From an uncultured Clostridia bacterium (lineage in GTDB: Bacteria > Bacillota > Clostridia > Oscillospirales > Ruminococcaceae), in assembly GCA_947589355.1 (NCBI GenBank), contig CANPZC010000005.1:1-64000 (forward strand): DNA of 64,000 bases. Reading direction: 5' to 3'. Shown here piece by piece: positions 29,848 to 39,833 of this stretch. A program made the translations under genes and the position numbers. Every line of letters starts with the position of its first letter. Within the stretch, counting starts at the first letter, position 1. The notes below the pieces were generated by a model. That model had not been told where the DNA came from and did not search any database. It saw nothing but the letters and a program-made list of their open reading frames with translations.

Positions 29848-31741
29848 TCAGCCTCCTGTATACCGTTTCTCCGTCTTCATAAACATATATGACATATGCG
29901 CCGTCATCTAGGGCTATGCCGTCTTTGCCTATTGTAAATGATTGTGTTCCGCTGCCGAAAGCAACGCTCTCTCCGCTTGACTTCACATCTATCTTTTCAT
30001 TGCCAAAATACTTAGCAAACTGCGGATATGCTGTCGTTGTGTCCTCAAGGTCGTAAAAGCCCACAGCTTTTCTTATGCCCTTGCTGCTGCATAGCCTTTC
30101 CGCGCTCTGTGTAAGTTCACCATCGCCAGAGATATTCACAACAGCGCACTCGCCGCCCAAAACTACAACAGCCATTTCGCTGCCTTTGTATTTTACAGAG
30201 TATATACGCAAAACATCTTTCAGCATGATGTGATTTACTGCGCACGCCAGCACAAAGCACACAAACGACATTGCCGCGACTGCCACCGCCTGCCTGTCTA
30301 TCTTCTTTCTGAAAATCATGAATAATGCCGCTGCCGCCCAGCATATCAAAGCAGCAGTTTTAACGCTTTTGTAGCCTATGCCTACAGATGAAAACGGCAG
30401 CGATGCCAGAGCGCGTGATATGCCTATAAGCACTTTTGCCACTGCGCCTGCAACATACAGCGGAAAGGTTATAAAGCCGCCCGTAAACATTACGGCAGCC
30501 GCAAGTGTTAAAGATACCGTAAAAAGCGGTGCGAGCAGCATATTCGTTACCGCCGCAACTAAAGATACTTCGTCAAAAAACATTATGTTCAGCGGCAGTG
30601 TTACCACTGATACAGTTGCAGCAAATATAAAGCCTTTTGCAAGCGCAGAAAACGCTCCCAGACGGTATGTCTTCACTGCTCTCACAGCCTTTGGCGCAGC
30701 CACGCCGAACGAAAACGCTCCTCCTGCCGACAAAAGCAGTGATGCGCTTCTTATGGCATACGGTTTGGTCAAAGTCATTATCATAACGCTTATCAGTATG
30801 GCTGTAAGGCAATCGTAACGCCTGTTGAATATTTTGGCAGTGTTCATTATGCTCATCATCAGCGCGGCGCGTATTACAGAGACCGATCCGCCTGCGAACA
30901 CCACAAACATTATTATAACTGTTTCTGTAAGCGCAAACTTCACGCGGCTGCTAAAGCTCATAACATCAAGCAGCCACATCACCGCAAAGGCTATAACAAC
31001 AAGGTGCATACCCGAAACGCTGAAAATATGCCCTATCCCTGCGCGGTACAAAGCAGTCTGCAAGCCGCCGTCCAGCTGCGACTTATCGCCGCACAGCATG
31101 GCAGCTAAAAACGCGCCCTCGTCGCCAGGCAAAGTTTCGGTAATTATATCAAACACCCTGTCGCGGTAGGCAAGTATAACTTTAGCAAGCGAAAAACCGC
31201 CGCCGCTGACCTTTAGCACCTTTGCATACTCGCCCTGCAAAAGCTGACCCTTAGGCGCAGAATATTTTTCTGACTGATATTTTACGCTGTCGGTGATAAG
31301 CGCAACTTTTGCCTGCAAAGTTACCGTATCGCCATACTGCGCATCAATATCCCCCGTATAGAAAGATATGTCGGTAGCATAGCCGCCGACATCTCCCCGA
31401 AGCGTTAGCGAATACATACTGTCGCCCAGATAATTCGCCTCACGCACTTTGCCTGTAAAAACTATCTCACTGCCGTCATAAGCCGTTATAGTTCTGTATT
31501 CGTTCACAAGATACGCAGCATACAGCCCCAAAGCGAAAACGAACGCCACGGTTATAACAAAGCAGTTTCTCTCGTCAAAGAAATGTGCCGCAAGAAAGCC
31601 TATTGCAGCCGCCGCAAACATTATAACGCAGCACTGCGCCGCGCTCGCCCATGAAGCTATGAACAGTCCGCTGACATACGCCGCCCCGACAGTGACAGTT
31701 TTGCGTATCATCGGTCTGTTCGCCGTCGTCATGCCGCACAT
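29825..31741 (-). CDS. comEC: ComEC/Rec2-family competence protein
   Basis: multi-TM; GIGHIFSVSGMHLVVIAF typical of ComEC. Confidence 0.88.
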   Translation of the reverse strand: MCGMTTANRPMIRKTVTVGAAYVSGLFIASWASAAQCCVIMFAAAAIGFLAAHFFDERNCFVITVAFVFALGLYAAYLVNEYRTITAYDGSEIVFTGKVREANYLGDSMYSLTLRGDVGGYATDISFYTGDIDAQYGDTVTLQAKVALITDSVKYQSEKYSAPKGQLLQGEYAKVLKVSGGGFSLAKVILAYRDRVFDIITETLPGDEGAFLAAMLCGDKSQLDGGLQTALYRAGIGHIFSVSGMHLVVIAFAVMWLLDVMSFSSRVKFALTETVIIMFVVFAGGSVSVIRAALMMSIMNTAKIFNRRYDCLTAILISVMIMTLTKPYAIRSASLLLSAGGAFSFGVAAPKAVRAVKTYRLGAFSALAKGFIFAATVSVVTLPLNIMFFDEVSLVAAVTNMLLAPLFTVSLTLAAAVMFTGGFITFPLYVAGAVAKVLIGISRALASLPFSSVGIGYKSVKTAALICWAAAALFMIFRKKIDRQAVAVAAMSFVCFVLACAVNHIMLKDVLRIYSVKYKGSEMAVVVLGGECAVVNISGDGELTQSAERLCSSKGIRKAVGFYDLEDTTTAYPQFAKYFGNEKIDVKSSGESVAFGSGTQSFTIGKDGIALDDGAYVIYVYEDGETVYRRLSDGFSDE

Positions 31742-31764
31742 CTCCCCAGCTGCTTTACACTATC

Positions 31765-32118
<354 letters not shown>

Positions 32119-34749
32119 TTATCCGTTTATGATGTTTGTCAGTATTCCGTCAAAAGCGTGCAAAGCTTCGTCTATCTTGTTTATGTCGCCTATTCCTGCC
32201 ATAGCCATGTCGGGTCGTCCGCCGCCCTTACCGCCTGTTACTGCGGCTGCCTCTCTGACAAGCTTGCCTGCGTTCGCGCCCATTTCAACAGCCTTTTTGG
32301 AGCAGGCACACATAAACTTGGGCTTCTCGTCGGCAGTGCCAGCCATAAGCAATACGAACGGTTCGTCTATCGTCTTTACGCCCTCGGCAAGATTTTCATA
32401 CATATCGGAGCCTACGTTGGTCATCATGTTCGCCATAACTTTAATACCGCACACCTCGCGGCAGTTCTTTATCATATCCGCAAAAATGCCGTCGGCTATC
32501 TTCTTTTTAAGGCTCTCTGCGACCCTTTCAAGGCTCTTGTTTTCTTCAAGAACGCCCATTATCCTGTCCGCAAGGTGATTGGGATCGCTGAGTTTGAGAA
32601 TAGTAGCCGCTTCTTTCACCCTGCCGTTTATCTCATCAAATATTTTCAGAACGCCCATACCTGTAACGCCCTCGATACGCCGAACTCCCGCAGCTACAGA
32701 GCTTTCGGAAACTATCTTGAAAAGACCTGCCCTTGCGGTGTTGTCAAGGTGCGTGCCGCCGCAAAATTCGGTAGAAAAGCCGTCTTCAACGCTTACAACT
32801 CTTACCACCTTGCCGTACTTCTCGCCAAACAGAGCTATTGCTCCCTTTTCTCTCGCTTCTTCAATAGGCAGCTCCTGCGTTTTGACCTGCACGCCTTTAA
32901 GTATCTCCTCATTTACAAGCCTTTCAACTTCCGCCAGCTCATCGGGCGTTACCGCGCTGAAATGCGAAAAGTCAAACCTGCATCTGTAAGGGTCAACATA
33001 AGAACCTGCCTGATGAACGTGATCGCCGAGCACCTTTCTCAGCGCCGCTTGCAGCAGGTGGCAACAGGTGTGGTTTCTCTCTGTGGCAAGCCTCAGCTCC
33101 TCGTCTACCTGAGCCAGCACCTCATCGCCTGCAAAAAAGCTGCCGCTCTCAACAATGCACTCGCTCACGAACTGACCTGTGGTAGCTTTCTTTGTGTCCA
33201 GCACCCTCATAACGCTGTCGCCCGATCTTATAACGCCCTTGTCGCCTACCTGACCGCCCATTTCCGCATAGAACGGCGTTTCCTCGATAACGGCAAGCAC
33301 GCTGTCGCCCTCGTTTGCAGCCGAAACGCTCTCTCCGTCTTTCAAAAGTGCAAGCAGTTTTGTCTTTTGAGAAAGCGTATCATAACCCACAAACTTGGTA
33401 GTGTAGCCCGATACCGCATTCATAGAAGCCTCGTCCCAGCCGCCCTTGAACGCCTGATTTGCCCTTGCGGTCTGCTTCTGAACTATCATAAGCTCCTTGA
33501 AACGCTCTTCATCAAGCGAGAGATTCTTTTCTTCAAGTATCTCTTTTGTAAGGTCAAGCGGAAAACCGTATGTGTCGTGCAGCTTGAAAGCATCATCGCC
33601 GCTTAGTATCCCGTCGCTGCCTATGCCCTCAATAAGCTCTGCCAGCAGCGCAGTGCCTTTTTCAATAGTCTTGTTAAAACTCTCCTCCTCGGTGGAGATG
33701 ACTTTCTTTATATACTCTCTCTTTTCTTCAAGCTCGGGGTAGGCGTTTTTGTTCTCGTCTATAACTTGATCAACAACTTGTGCAAAGAACGGCTTTGTGT
33801 TGCCCAGCAGTCTGCCGTGGCGAGCAGCCCTCCTTATAAGTCTGCGAAGAACATAACCCCTGCCCTCGTTTGAGGGTCTTACGCCGTCGCCGACCATAAA
33901 TGTTGCAGCTCTTGCGTGGTCGGTAATAACGCGTATAGAAATATCGTCGTTTGCGTTCTCGCCATACTTCTTGCCGCAAACTTCGCTGATCCTCTTTATG
34001 ATGTTCTGTATGGTGTCGACCTCGAACATATTGTCAACACCCTGCATAACGCAGGCAAGCCTTTCAAGACCCATACCAGTGTCGATGTTCTTGTTTTTAA
34101 GCTGAGAGTAGTTTCCGTTGCCGTCATTGTCAAACTGCGTGAAAACAAGGTTCCATATCTCTATTATCCTGTCGCAGTCGCCTGCCTGTTCAAAGCTCTC
34201 GAACGGGCCGTACTTCTCGCCCCTGTCAAAATGAATCTCAGAGCACGGGCCGCACGGACCGCTGCCATGCTCCCAGAAGTTGTCCTTTTTGCCCAGCTTA
34301 ATTATTCTGTCGCGCGGCACGCCTATCTCGTTTGCCCAGATGTCGCCTGCCTCGTCGTCCTGCTCATATATAGTCACCCACAGCCTGTCCTCGGGTATCT
34401 CAAGCACCTTTGTCAGGTACTCCCACGCCCAAGCGGTCGCCTCGTGCTTGAAATAATCGCCGAACGAAAAGTTGCCGAGCATTTCAAAGTATGTGCCGTG
34501 CCGTGCCGTCTTGCCGACGTTTTCGATATCGGGCGTTCTTATGCACTTCTGGCAGGTAGTCACCCTTTTGCGCGGCGGCGTTTCAATGCCCTGAAAATAC
34601 TTTTTCAGCGGTGTCATGCCGGCGTTTATCAGCAGCACCGAGTTGTCGTCCTGCGGCACCAATGGCGCAGAATCCATTCGCAGATGCTCCTTGCTTTCAA
34701 AAAATTTCAGATAGCTTTCTCTTAGTTCGTTAAGTCCTGTCCACTTCAT
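32119..34749 (-). CDS. alaS: alanyl-tRNA synthetase
   Basis: 876 aa; NAGMTPLKKYFQG, GMGLERLACVMQG, HTCCHLLQAALRKVLG. Confidence 0.97.
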   Translation of the reverse strand: MKWTGLNELRESYLKFFESKEHLRMDSAPLVPQDDNSVLLINAGMTPLKKYFQGIETPPRKRVTTCQKCIRTPDIENVGKTARHGTYFEMLGNFSFGDYFKHEATAWAWEYLTKVLEIPEDRLWVTIYEQDDEAGDIWANEIGVPRDRIIKLGKKDNFWEHGSGPCGPCSEIHFDRGEKYGPFESFEQAGDCDRIIEIWNLVFTQFDNDGNGNYSQLKNKNIDTGMGLERLACVMQGVDNMFEVDTIQNIIKRISEVCGKKYGENANDDISIRVITDHARAATFMVGDGVRPSNEGRGYVLRRLIRRAARHGRLLGNTKPFFAQVVDQVIDENKNAYPELEEKREYIKKVISTEEESFNKTIEKGTALLAELIEGIGSDGILSGDDAFKLHDTYGFPLDLTKEILEEKNLSLDEERFKELMIVQKQTARANQAFKGGWDEASMNAVSGYTTKFVGYDTLSQKTKLLALLKDGESVSAANEGDSVLAVIEETPFYAEMGGQVGDKGVIRSGDSVMRVLDTKKATTGQFVSECIVESGSFFAGDEVLAQVDEELRLATERNHTCCHLLQAALRKVLGDHVHQAGSYVDPYRCRFDFSHFSAVTPDELAEVERLVNEEILKGVQVKTQELPIEEAREKGAIALFGEKYGKVVRVVSVEDGFSTEFCGGTHLDNTARAGLFKIVSESSVAAGVRRIEGVTGMGVLKIFDEINGRVKEAATILKLSDPNHLADRIMGVLEENKSLERVAESLKKKIADGIFADMIKNCREVCGIKVMANMMTNVGSDMYENLAEGVKTIDEPFVLLMAGTADEKPKFMCACSKKAVEMGANAGKLVREAAAVTGGKGGGRPDMAMAGIGDINKIDEALHAFDGILTNIING

Positions 34750-34789
34750 ACATTTTGCTCCTTGATTAAAATTTCTATAAAAACACTTC

Positions 34790-35303
34790 GCGCTTACGCG
34801 CAGCGCAGGAGCGCATTTAACGCCCCACAGTAATTTGGTTTTCTTCTCATTTTAAGTGTGTCAATTCATTTGCACATTTTACTTGTTATGAATTTTCACA
34901 TTGTACGGCGTTCCATAATGGAACGCGGAAAGAAAGTAAAGGTCTTCTCAAAGGAGAGGCTCTCTCTTGCAGAGCCTCTCCTCTTAGAAAACAGTCCACA
35001 GGACTGTTTTCTAATTCACCTCTTGCAGAGCGCCTGCCGTATGGGGATTTCGCCGTCTGCGGACGGCGACAATGGGCTTCCGCCCCTTGACCCTGATGAC
35101 CCTTTTGAAAAAGGGTCAATCGAAAACTTTTGTTTTCTTGACAGGGATTACGACCTTTGAAGGTAAACGCACTATGCAAAGAATTACGGTTTCAGAATAT
35201 GCGAGCTTTCGAGCATATTCTGAAATAGCCGCCACACTTTCGGCGGCTAAGTAATTCTTTCATCGTGGCTTGGAGGCTAAAGCCGACAAGACACTGCGAC
35301 AGC
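34790..35303. repeat. multi-hairpin intergenic repeat element, copy 3
   Basis: left end CGCGCTTACGCGCAGCGCAGGAGCGC; hairpins at 34953-34981, 34986-35012, 35050-35069, 35098-35117, plus an extra three-way-junction insert at 35178-35260; right end GCGACAGCGC. Confidence 0.85.
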
Positions 35304-35320
35304 GCAACAATTCACCTTAT

Positions 35321-35540
35321 TACAAACAAAAACAGTTCCGCCCTTGATATGGGACGAAGCTGCTCCGTGGTACCACCCAAATTGCAGAAATTTTCTGCCG
35401 CTCTTTTTCTTTAACGCAGAAGATACGGCGCGGTTTGCCGCGCAGGCTCGGGAGCAGCCACCGAAGCGCCTTACAGGGGCTTGCACCTACCGCCCTTTCT
35501 CTGAATAAGACATCTTTCGGATAATTCCGTCATCGCCAAA
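35321..35540 (-). promoter_or_regulatory. T-box leader of alaS
   Basis: minus-strand AATTTGGGTGGTACCACGG (35365-35383), Stem I with GCT (Ala) as likely specifier, terminator CAGCTTCGTCCC...GGGCGGAACTG-TTTTTG. Confidence 0.9.
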
Positions 35541-35579
35541 AGATCTATATGTATATTATACTACCGTATCAGCCTTTTG

Positions 35580-36746
35580 TCAAGGATTTTTTCTTTTTGC
35601 CGCCGCTGAGCCGAAGCCGTAAGCCAGCGGTATGCCGAGGGCGAATATAATGAGGAAGAACGGGTACGCCCCAAGCCCCGTTTTATCCGATAGCAGACCG
35701 AAAACGGGCGGCATAAGCATACTGCCCAGATACGCGCTTGCCATTTGCAGACCTATCACCCCTTGCGAGTTCTCTCTGCCGAAGTTGTCGGGCGTGGCGT
35801 GGGTTATCGCAGGGTACACGGGTGCGCAGCCCAGCCCCGTTATAACAAGCCCCGAAAGCGCGAAAATATCCGTCGGCAAGGGCAGCATTATCATAACTAT
35901 GCCTGCCGCCATTACCGCACTGCCGGTGAAAATCATCTTTGTATCGCCAAGCTTTGCTGATACAAAGCCGCTTACAAATCTACCGACGGTTATGCCTATA
36001 TAGAAAAGCGATGCGAACATTGCCGCGGTCTCGGCGTTTATGCCCCTGTGGTCTGTAAGATAGGTGCTTGCCCACAGCCCTGCCGATGTTTCGGCGGCGC
36101 AGTAGCAGAAAAACGAGATAAGCACAAGCGGCACGCCCTTAATTTTCAGCATTGAAAATATACCGCCGCGCGTACTCTTTTGTGTATTCTCTTCGCCCTC
36201 TCTGCCTTTCCACAGCGGCAGACTTATCAGCAGCAGCGCGGTCAGAATTATCTGCAAAACGCAAACGCTTCTGTAGCCGCTCCTCCAGCCCATACCGCGC
36301 GACAGGCAAAAACTCATTATATACGGCGCAACGCTGGTTCCGACGCCCCAGAAGCAGTGCAGCCAGTTCATATGCCGCGAAGAATAATGCAGCGCGACGT
36401 AGTTGTTCAGTGCGGCATCAACAGCCCCTGCGCCCAGCCCGTAAGGTACTGCCATTATGCACAGCATAGCCATATTTCGCGATACCGAAAACCCAAACAG
36501 CGCAGCCGCTGTAAGAGCCACACTGAAAGCAGTCACCTTGCCTGCACCGAGCTTTTTTGTAAGCCTGTCAGACATCAGGCTTGAAACTATAGTTCCTGCC
36601 GAAATTATCATGGAAAGCGTTCCTGCGAACGATGTGGGCGCGTTTATATCAAGCCGCATGGTAGGCCACGCCGCCCCGAGTATAGAATCGGGCAGACCGA
36701 GGCTTATAAACGACATATATATAACAGCCAGCAAAAATGAGAACAT
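35580..36746 (-). CDS. MFS transporter
   Basis: 388 aa, 12-TM MFS pattern, SDRLTKKLGAGKV. Confidence 0.85.
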   Translation of the reverse strand: MFSFLLAVIYMSFISLGLPDSILGAAWPTMRLDINAPTSFAGTLSMIISAGTIVSSLMSDRLTKKLGAGKVTAFSVALTAAALFGFSVSRNMAMLCIMAVPYGLGAGAVDAALNNYVALHYSSRHMNWLHCFWGVGTSVAPYIMSFCLSRGMGWRSGYRSVCVLQIILTALLLISLPLWKGREGEENTQKSTRGGIFSMLKIKGVPLVLISFFCYCAAETSAGLWASTYLTDHRGINAETAAMFASLFYIGITVGRFVSGFVSAKLGDTKMIFTGSAVMAAGIVMIMLPLPTDIFALSGLVITGLGCAPVYPAITHATPDNFGRENSQGVIGLQMASAYLGSMLMPPVFGLLSDKTGLGAYPFFLIIFALGIPLAYGFGSAAAKRKNP

Positions 36747-36859
36747 AGGCTTCTTCCTTTACATTTTCGTACTTAAAGATTATATAATATTGCATACGTT
36801 TTGTCAAGCCTGCATTGACATAAAAGCGGCGGTATGGTATACTTGTTTTGGTGATGATC

Positions 36860-37570
36860 ATGAACGATATAAATTCTGAAATACTTTCCCTGCTCTTTGA
36901 AAGCGCCGATGAAAGCTACCGCGATTTTCAAATTCCCACTATCCCCACAGTTTCCAAAGAAAACATAATAGGCGTGCGCTTTCCGAAAATACGCGCTCTT
37001 GCAAAAGAGCTTAGCTCACGCAGCGACATTGACGTTTTTCTTAAAAATGTGCCGCACAGATACTACGATGAAAACAACCTGCACGCCGCCCTGATAGCTC
37101 TCACCAAAGACTTTGACAAGTGCGTTTTGCAGGTGGAGCAGTTTTTGCCGTACATAGACAACTGGGCGACCTGCGACACGCTCTCTCCGAAAATGTTCGC
37201 AAAGCAGCCGCAAAAGCTTTTGCCATACATTGACAAGTGGCTGCTGTCCGATAAAGTGTACACAATACGCTTTGGGGTAAATATGCTTATGAAGCACTTT
37301 CTGGGTGAGCGTTTTGAAAGCGTGTACACCGACAAAGTTTCTGCCATACGCCATGACGATTACTATGTAAAAATGTCGGTCGCGTGGTATTTTGCAACGG
37401 CTCTTACAAAGCAGTATGACATCGCTGTAACATACATTGAAAATCACGCGCTGGACACATGGACACACAACAAATCTATACAAAAAGCCATAGAGAGCCG
37501 ACAAATAGATGATAACAAAAAGGCGTATCTTCGCAGCCTGAAAATAAGCAATAAAAAGAGCCGCAACTAA
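36860..37570 (+). CDS. DNA alkylation repair enzyme, AlkD-like
   Basis: HEAT-like repeats, GVRFPKIRALAKEL, YIDNWATCDTLSPKMFAKQP. Confidence 0.85.
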   Translation: MNDINSEILSLLFESADESYRDFQIPTIPTVSKENIIGVRFPKIRALAKELSSRSDIDVFLKNVPHRYYDENNLHAALIALTKDFDKCVLQVEQFLPYIDNWATCDTLSPKMFAKQPQKLLPYIDKWLLSDKVYTIRFGVNMLMKHFLGERFESVYTDKVSAIRHDDYYVKMSVAWYFATALTKQYDIAVTYIENHALDTWTHNKSIQKAIESRQIDDNKKAYLRSLKISNKKSRN

Positions 37571-38181
37571 CTGCGGCTTTTTTGCGCTTTGATAACCTTG
37601 AGCCGCGAAAACTCCTCGCGCTCTTTTTCTTCAAGCGAATCGGCAATAAACTTTACCGTATGCTCGCTGTCGGGGATTATAATATTTTTCAGCGCGTTTG
37701 CCCTGCGCTGGGTCTTCTTTATGGCGATCGCAAGCCTGTAAACGCTGTTTTCGACCTGCGCCAGCGTTGCGGTTATCTCTTTCACCTTGCAAAACGCTAT
37801 ATAAGCCTTGTCAAGCTGCGAATTTGTATACGAAAGGCTGTAAGACATCTGCGGCTGAGCCTGCGCTATCTCAACGCATGGCAACTGCACGCCCATAACG
37901 TTTTTGTAGCTTATCTCAAAGCTGTTGTCAACGGGCATTCTTTCGGCAACGGGCGATACAACACCCATGGTTATGTTCGCAAGCTGCAAAGCCTCATAGG
38001 CATCGCCGTAGACCTGCTCTATCGTTCCGCGAAGCCTCTCTGCGCTGTCAATAAGCGACATGAGTTCGCGTATAAGTATGTTGCGCTTTCTGTCTAAAAG
38101 CTCATAGCCGAGCTTTGCAAGTGAAAGCGTTTTTTTGGTGTTTATAAGGTTGCCTTTGGTGGCAAACACCTGCCCTGCCAT
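37567..38181 (-). CDS. atpD: V-type ATPase subunit D
   Basis: TKGNLINTKKTLSLAKLGYELLDRKRNIL. Confidence 0.93.
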   Translation of the reverse strand: MAGQVFATKGNLINTKKTLSLAKLGYELLDRKRNILIRELMSLIDSAERLRGTIEQVYGDAYEALQLANITMGVVSPVAERMPVDNSFEISYKNVMGVQLPCVEIAQAQPQMSYSLSYTNSQLDKAYIAFCKVKEITATLAQVENSVYRLAIAIKKTQRRANALKNIIIPDSEHTVKFIADSLEEKEREEFSRLKVIKAQKSRS

Positions 38182-38196
38182 AAGCCTTTCCTCCTG

Positions 38197-38409
38197 TCAT
38201 TTAAAAGTATACGCCATTATGATCCATATGCCTGCCCAAACAAGCGCCGCAACAGCTGCAATTACAAGCCAGAAGACAGTTGCTCTCTTGCGCAGTTTTT
38301 CGGTATCTTCGTTTTTCTGTGCCTTTTTACTAACGCCGCGTATCTTGCCAAGCAGCATATTTAAAAGTATTATGCCTGCTATCGGCACTATAAGGTACAG
38401 ATATTTCAT
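38197..38409 (-). CDS. small two-TM protein within the V-ATPase operon
   Basis: 70 aa with two hydrophobic helices between subunits B and D, overlapping the end of B. Confidence 0.65.
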   Translation of the reverse strand: MKYLYLIVPIAGIILLNMLLGKIRGVSKKAQKNEDTEKLRKRATVFWLVIAAVAALVWAGIWIIMAYTFK

Positions 38410-39812
38410 GCCTGCCCTCCGAACGCTTCTTTAGCCTTTTCGGGCGAGTAGTATTTCTTTATATGCTCATCGTCAACACGCTCGAGCTCGGACTTCGGCA
38501 GCGTAGAAAGCAGCAGCCAGCCGAGGTCTAACGTCTGATCTATGGTGCGATCCTCGTCAAACGACTGCGACAGAAAATGCTTTTCAAAAAGCTTACCGAA
38601 GCCTAAATAGTCTTTGTCCGTCTGCGAAAGTTCTTCCTCACCTATAACAGATGCCAGCGCCCTTGCGTCCTGCACTTTTGCATACGATGCGAACAGCTGA
38701 TTTGACAGCATAGAGTGATCTTCCCTTGTGAAGCCCTCGCCTATGCCGTCTTTCATAAGTCTTGAAAGCGACGGCAGCACCGAAACCGGCGGATACACGC
38801 CCGTCTGGTCAAGTCCTCTGTCTAAAACTATCTGACCCTCTGTTATATATCCCGTAAGGTCGGGAACGGGGTGGGTTATGTCATCGTTTGGCATGGTAAG
38901 TATGGGTATCTGCGTTACAGAACCTTGCGCACCCTTTATTATGCCAGCTCTTTCGTAAAGCGATGCAAAGTCAGAATACAGATAGCCCGGGAAGCCTTTT
39001 CTGCCGGGGATCTCGCCCTTAGAAGACGAAAATTCTCTGACTGCCTCTGCATATGAAGTCATATCGGTAAGTATCACAAGTATGTGCATATTGTGCTCAA
39101 ACGCCAGATATTCGGCAGCAGTAAGAGCGCACCTCGGGGTGAGTATCCTCTCTATTATCGGGTCGTTTGAAAGGTTAAGAAACATAACCGTCCTCTGCAA
39201 TGCGCCCGACTCCTCAAAACTGCGCTTAAAGTAGTCGGCAACGTCATTTTTAACGCCCATTGCGCCGAACACCACGGCAAAGTCCTTGCCGCTCTCGTCT
39301 GCAATTTTAGCCTGCTTTACTATCTGCACCGCAAGCTTGTTATGTGAAAGTCCCGAGCCCGAAAATATCGGCAGCTTCTGACCTCTTATCAATGTTGCCA
39401 AGGCATCTATAGAAGAAATGCCCGTGTTTATATAGTTTCTCGGGTATGTTCTGTAAACGGGGTTGAGCGGCTTGCCGTTTATATCGGCGTACTTTTCCGC
39501 GAGAATGTTTCCCAGCCCGTCAATAGGCTTGCCTGCGCCGCTGAATATCCTGCCGAGCATTTCGGTAGACAGCGCAAGCTCCATAGGCTTGCCCTCAAAC
39601 TGCGTTTCGGTATTTTCAAGAGAAAGTCCGCTTGTGCCCTCAAACACCTGCAAAACAGCCTTGTCCTCGCTTACCTCTACAACTCTTGCAAGTCTCTGCG
39701 TGCCGTCGTCAAGCTTTATTTTTGCCATTTCGTCATAGCCTATGCCCGAAACGCCCTCCAGCGCCACGAGCGGCCCGTTTATCTGACTCAGACCTATATA
39801 TTTTACAGTCAT
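38406..39812 (-). CDS. atpB: V-type ATPase subunit B
   Basis: [54 protein letters not shown]. Confidence 0.96.
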   Translation of the reverse strand: MTVKYIGLSQINGPLVALEGVSGIGYDEMAKIKLDDGTQRLARVVEVSEDKAVLQVFEGTSGLSLENTETQFEGKPMELALSTEMLGRIFSGAGKPIDGLGNILAEKYADINGKPLNPVYRTYPRNYINTGISSIDALATLIRGQKLPIFSGSGLSHNKLAVQIVKQAKIADESGKDFAVVFGAMGVKNDVADYFKRSFEESGALQRTVMFLNLSNDPIIERILTPRCALTAAEYLAFEHNMHILVILTDMTSYAEAVREFSSSKGEIPGRKGFPGYLYSDFASLYERAGIIKGAQGSVTQIPILTMPNDDITHPVPDLTGYITEGQIVLDRGLDQTGVYPPVSVLPSLSRLMKDGIGEGFTREDHSMLSNQLFASYAKVQDARALASVIGEEELSQTDKDYLGFGKLFEKHFLSQSFDEDRTIDQTLDLGWLLLSTLPKSELERVDDEHIKKYYSPEKAKEAFGGQA

Positions 39813-39833
39813 TGTAAACGCTCCTTTCGGCTG

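Noticed and set aside
32158-33606. 482 aa plus-strand ORF antisense to alaS
   Set aside because: It is a shadow ORF caused by codon bias; composition is unprotein-like and the opposite strand encodes a clear AlaS.
34886-35179. Similar ORFs in the repeats (…SARGELENSPVDCFLRGEALQERASPL… at 16860-17126, 34886-35179, 59890-60087)
   Set aside because: The shared peptide arises because the hairpin repeat DNA is shared; stems change in pairs and not by codon, starts differ, and no RBS is evident. Likely a misannotated repeat, not a protein family.
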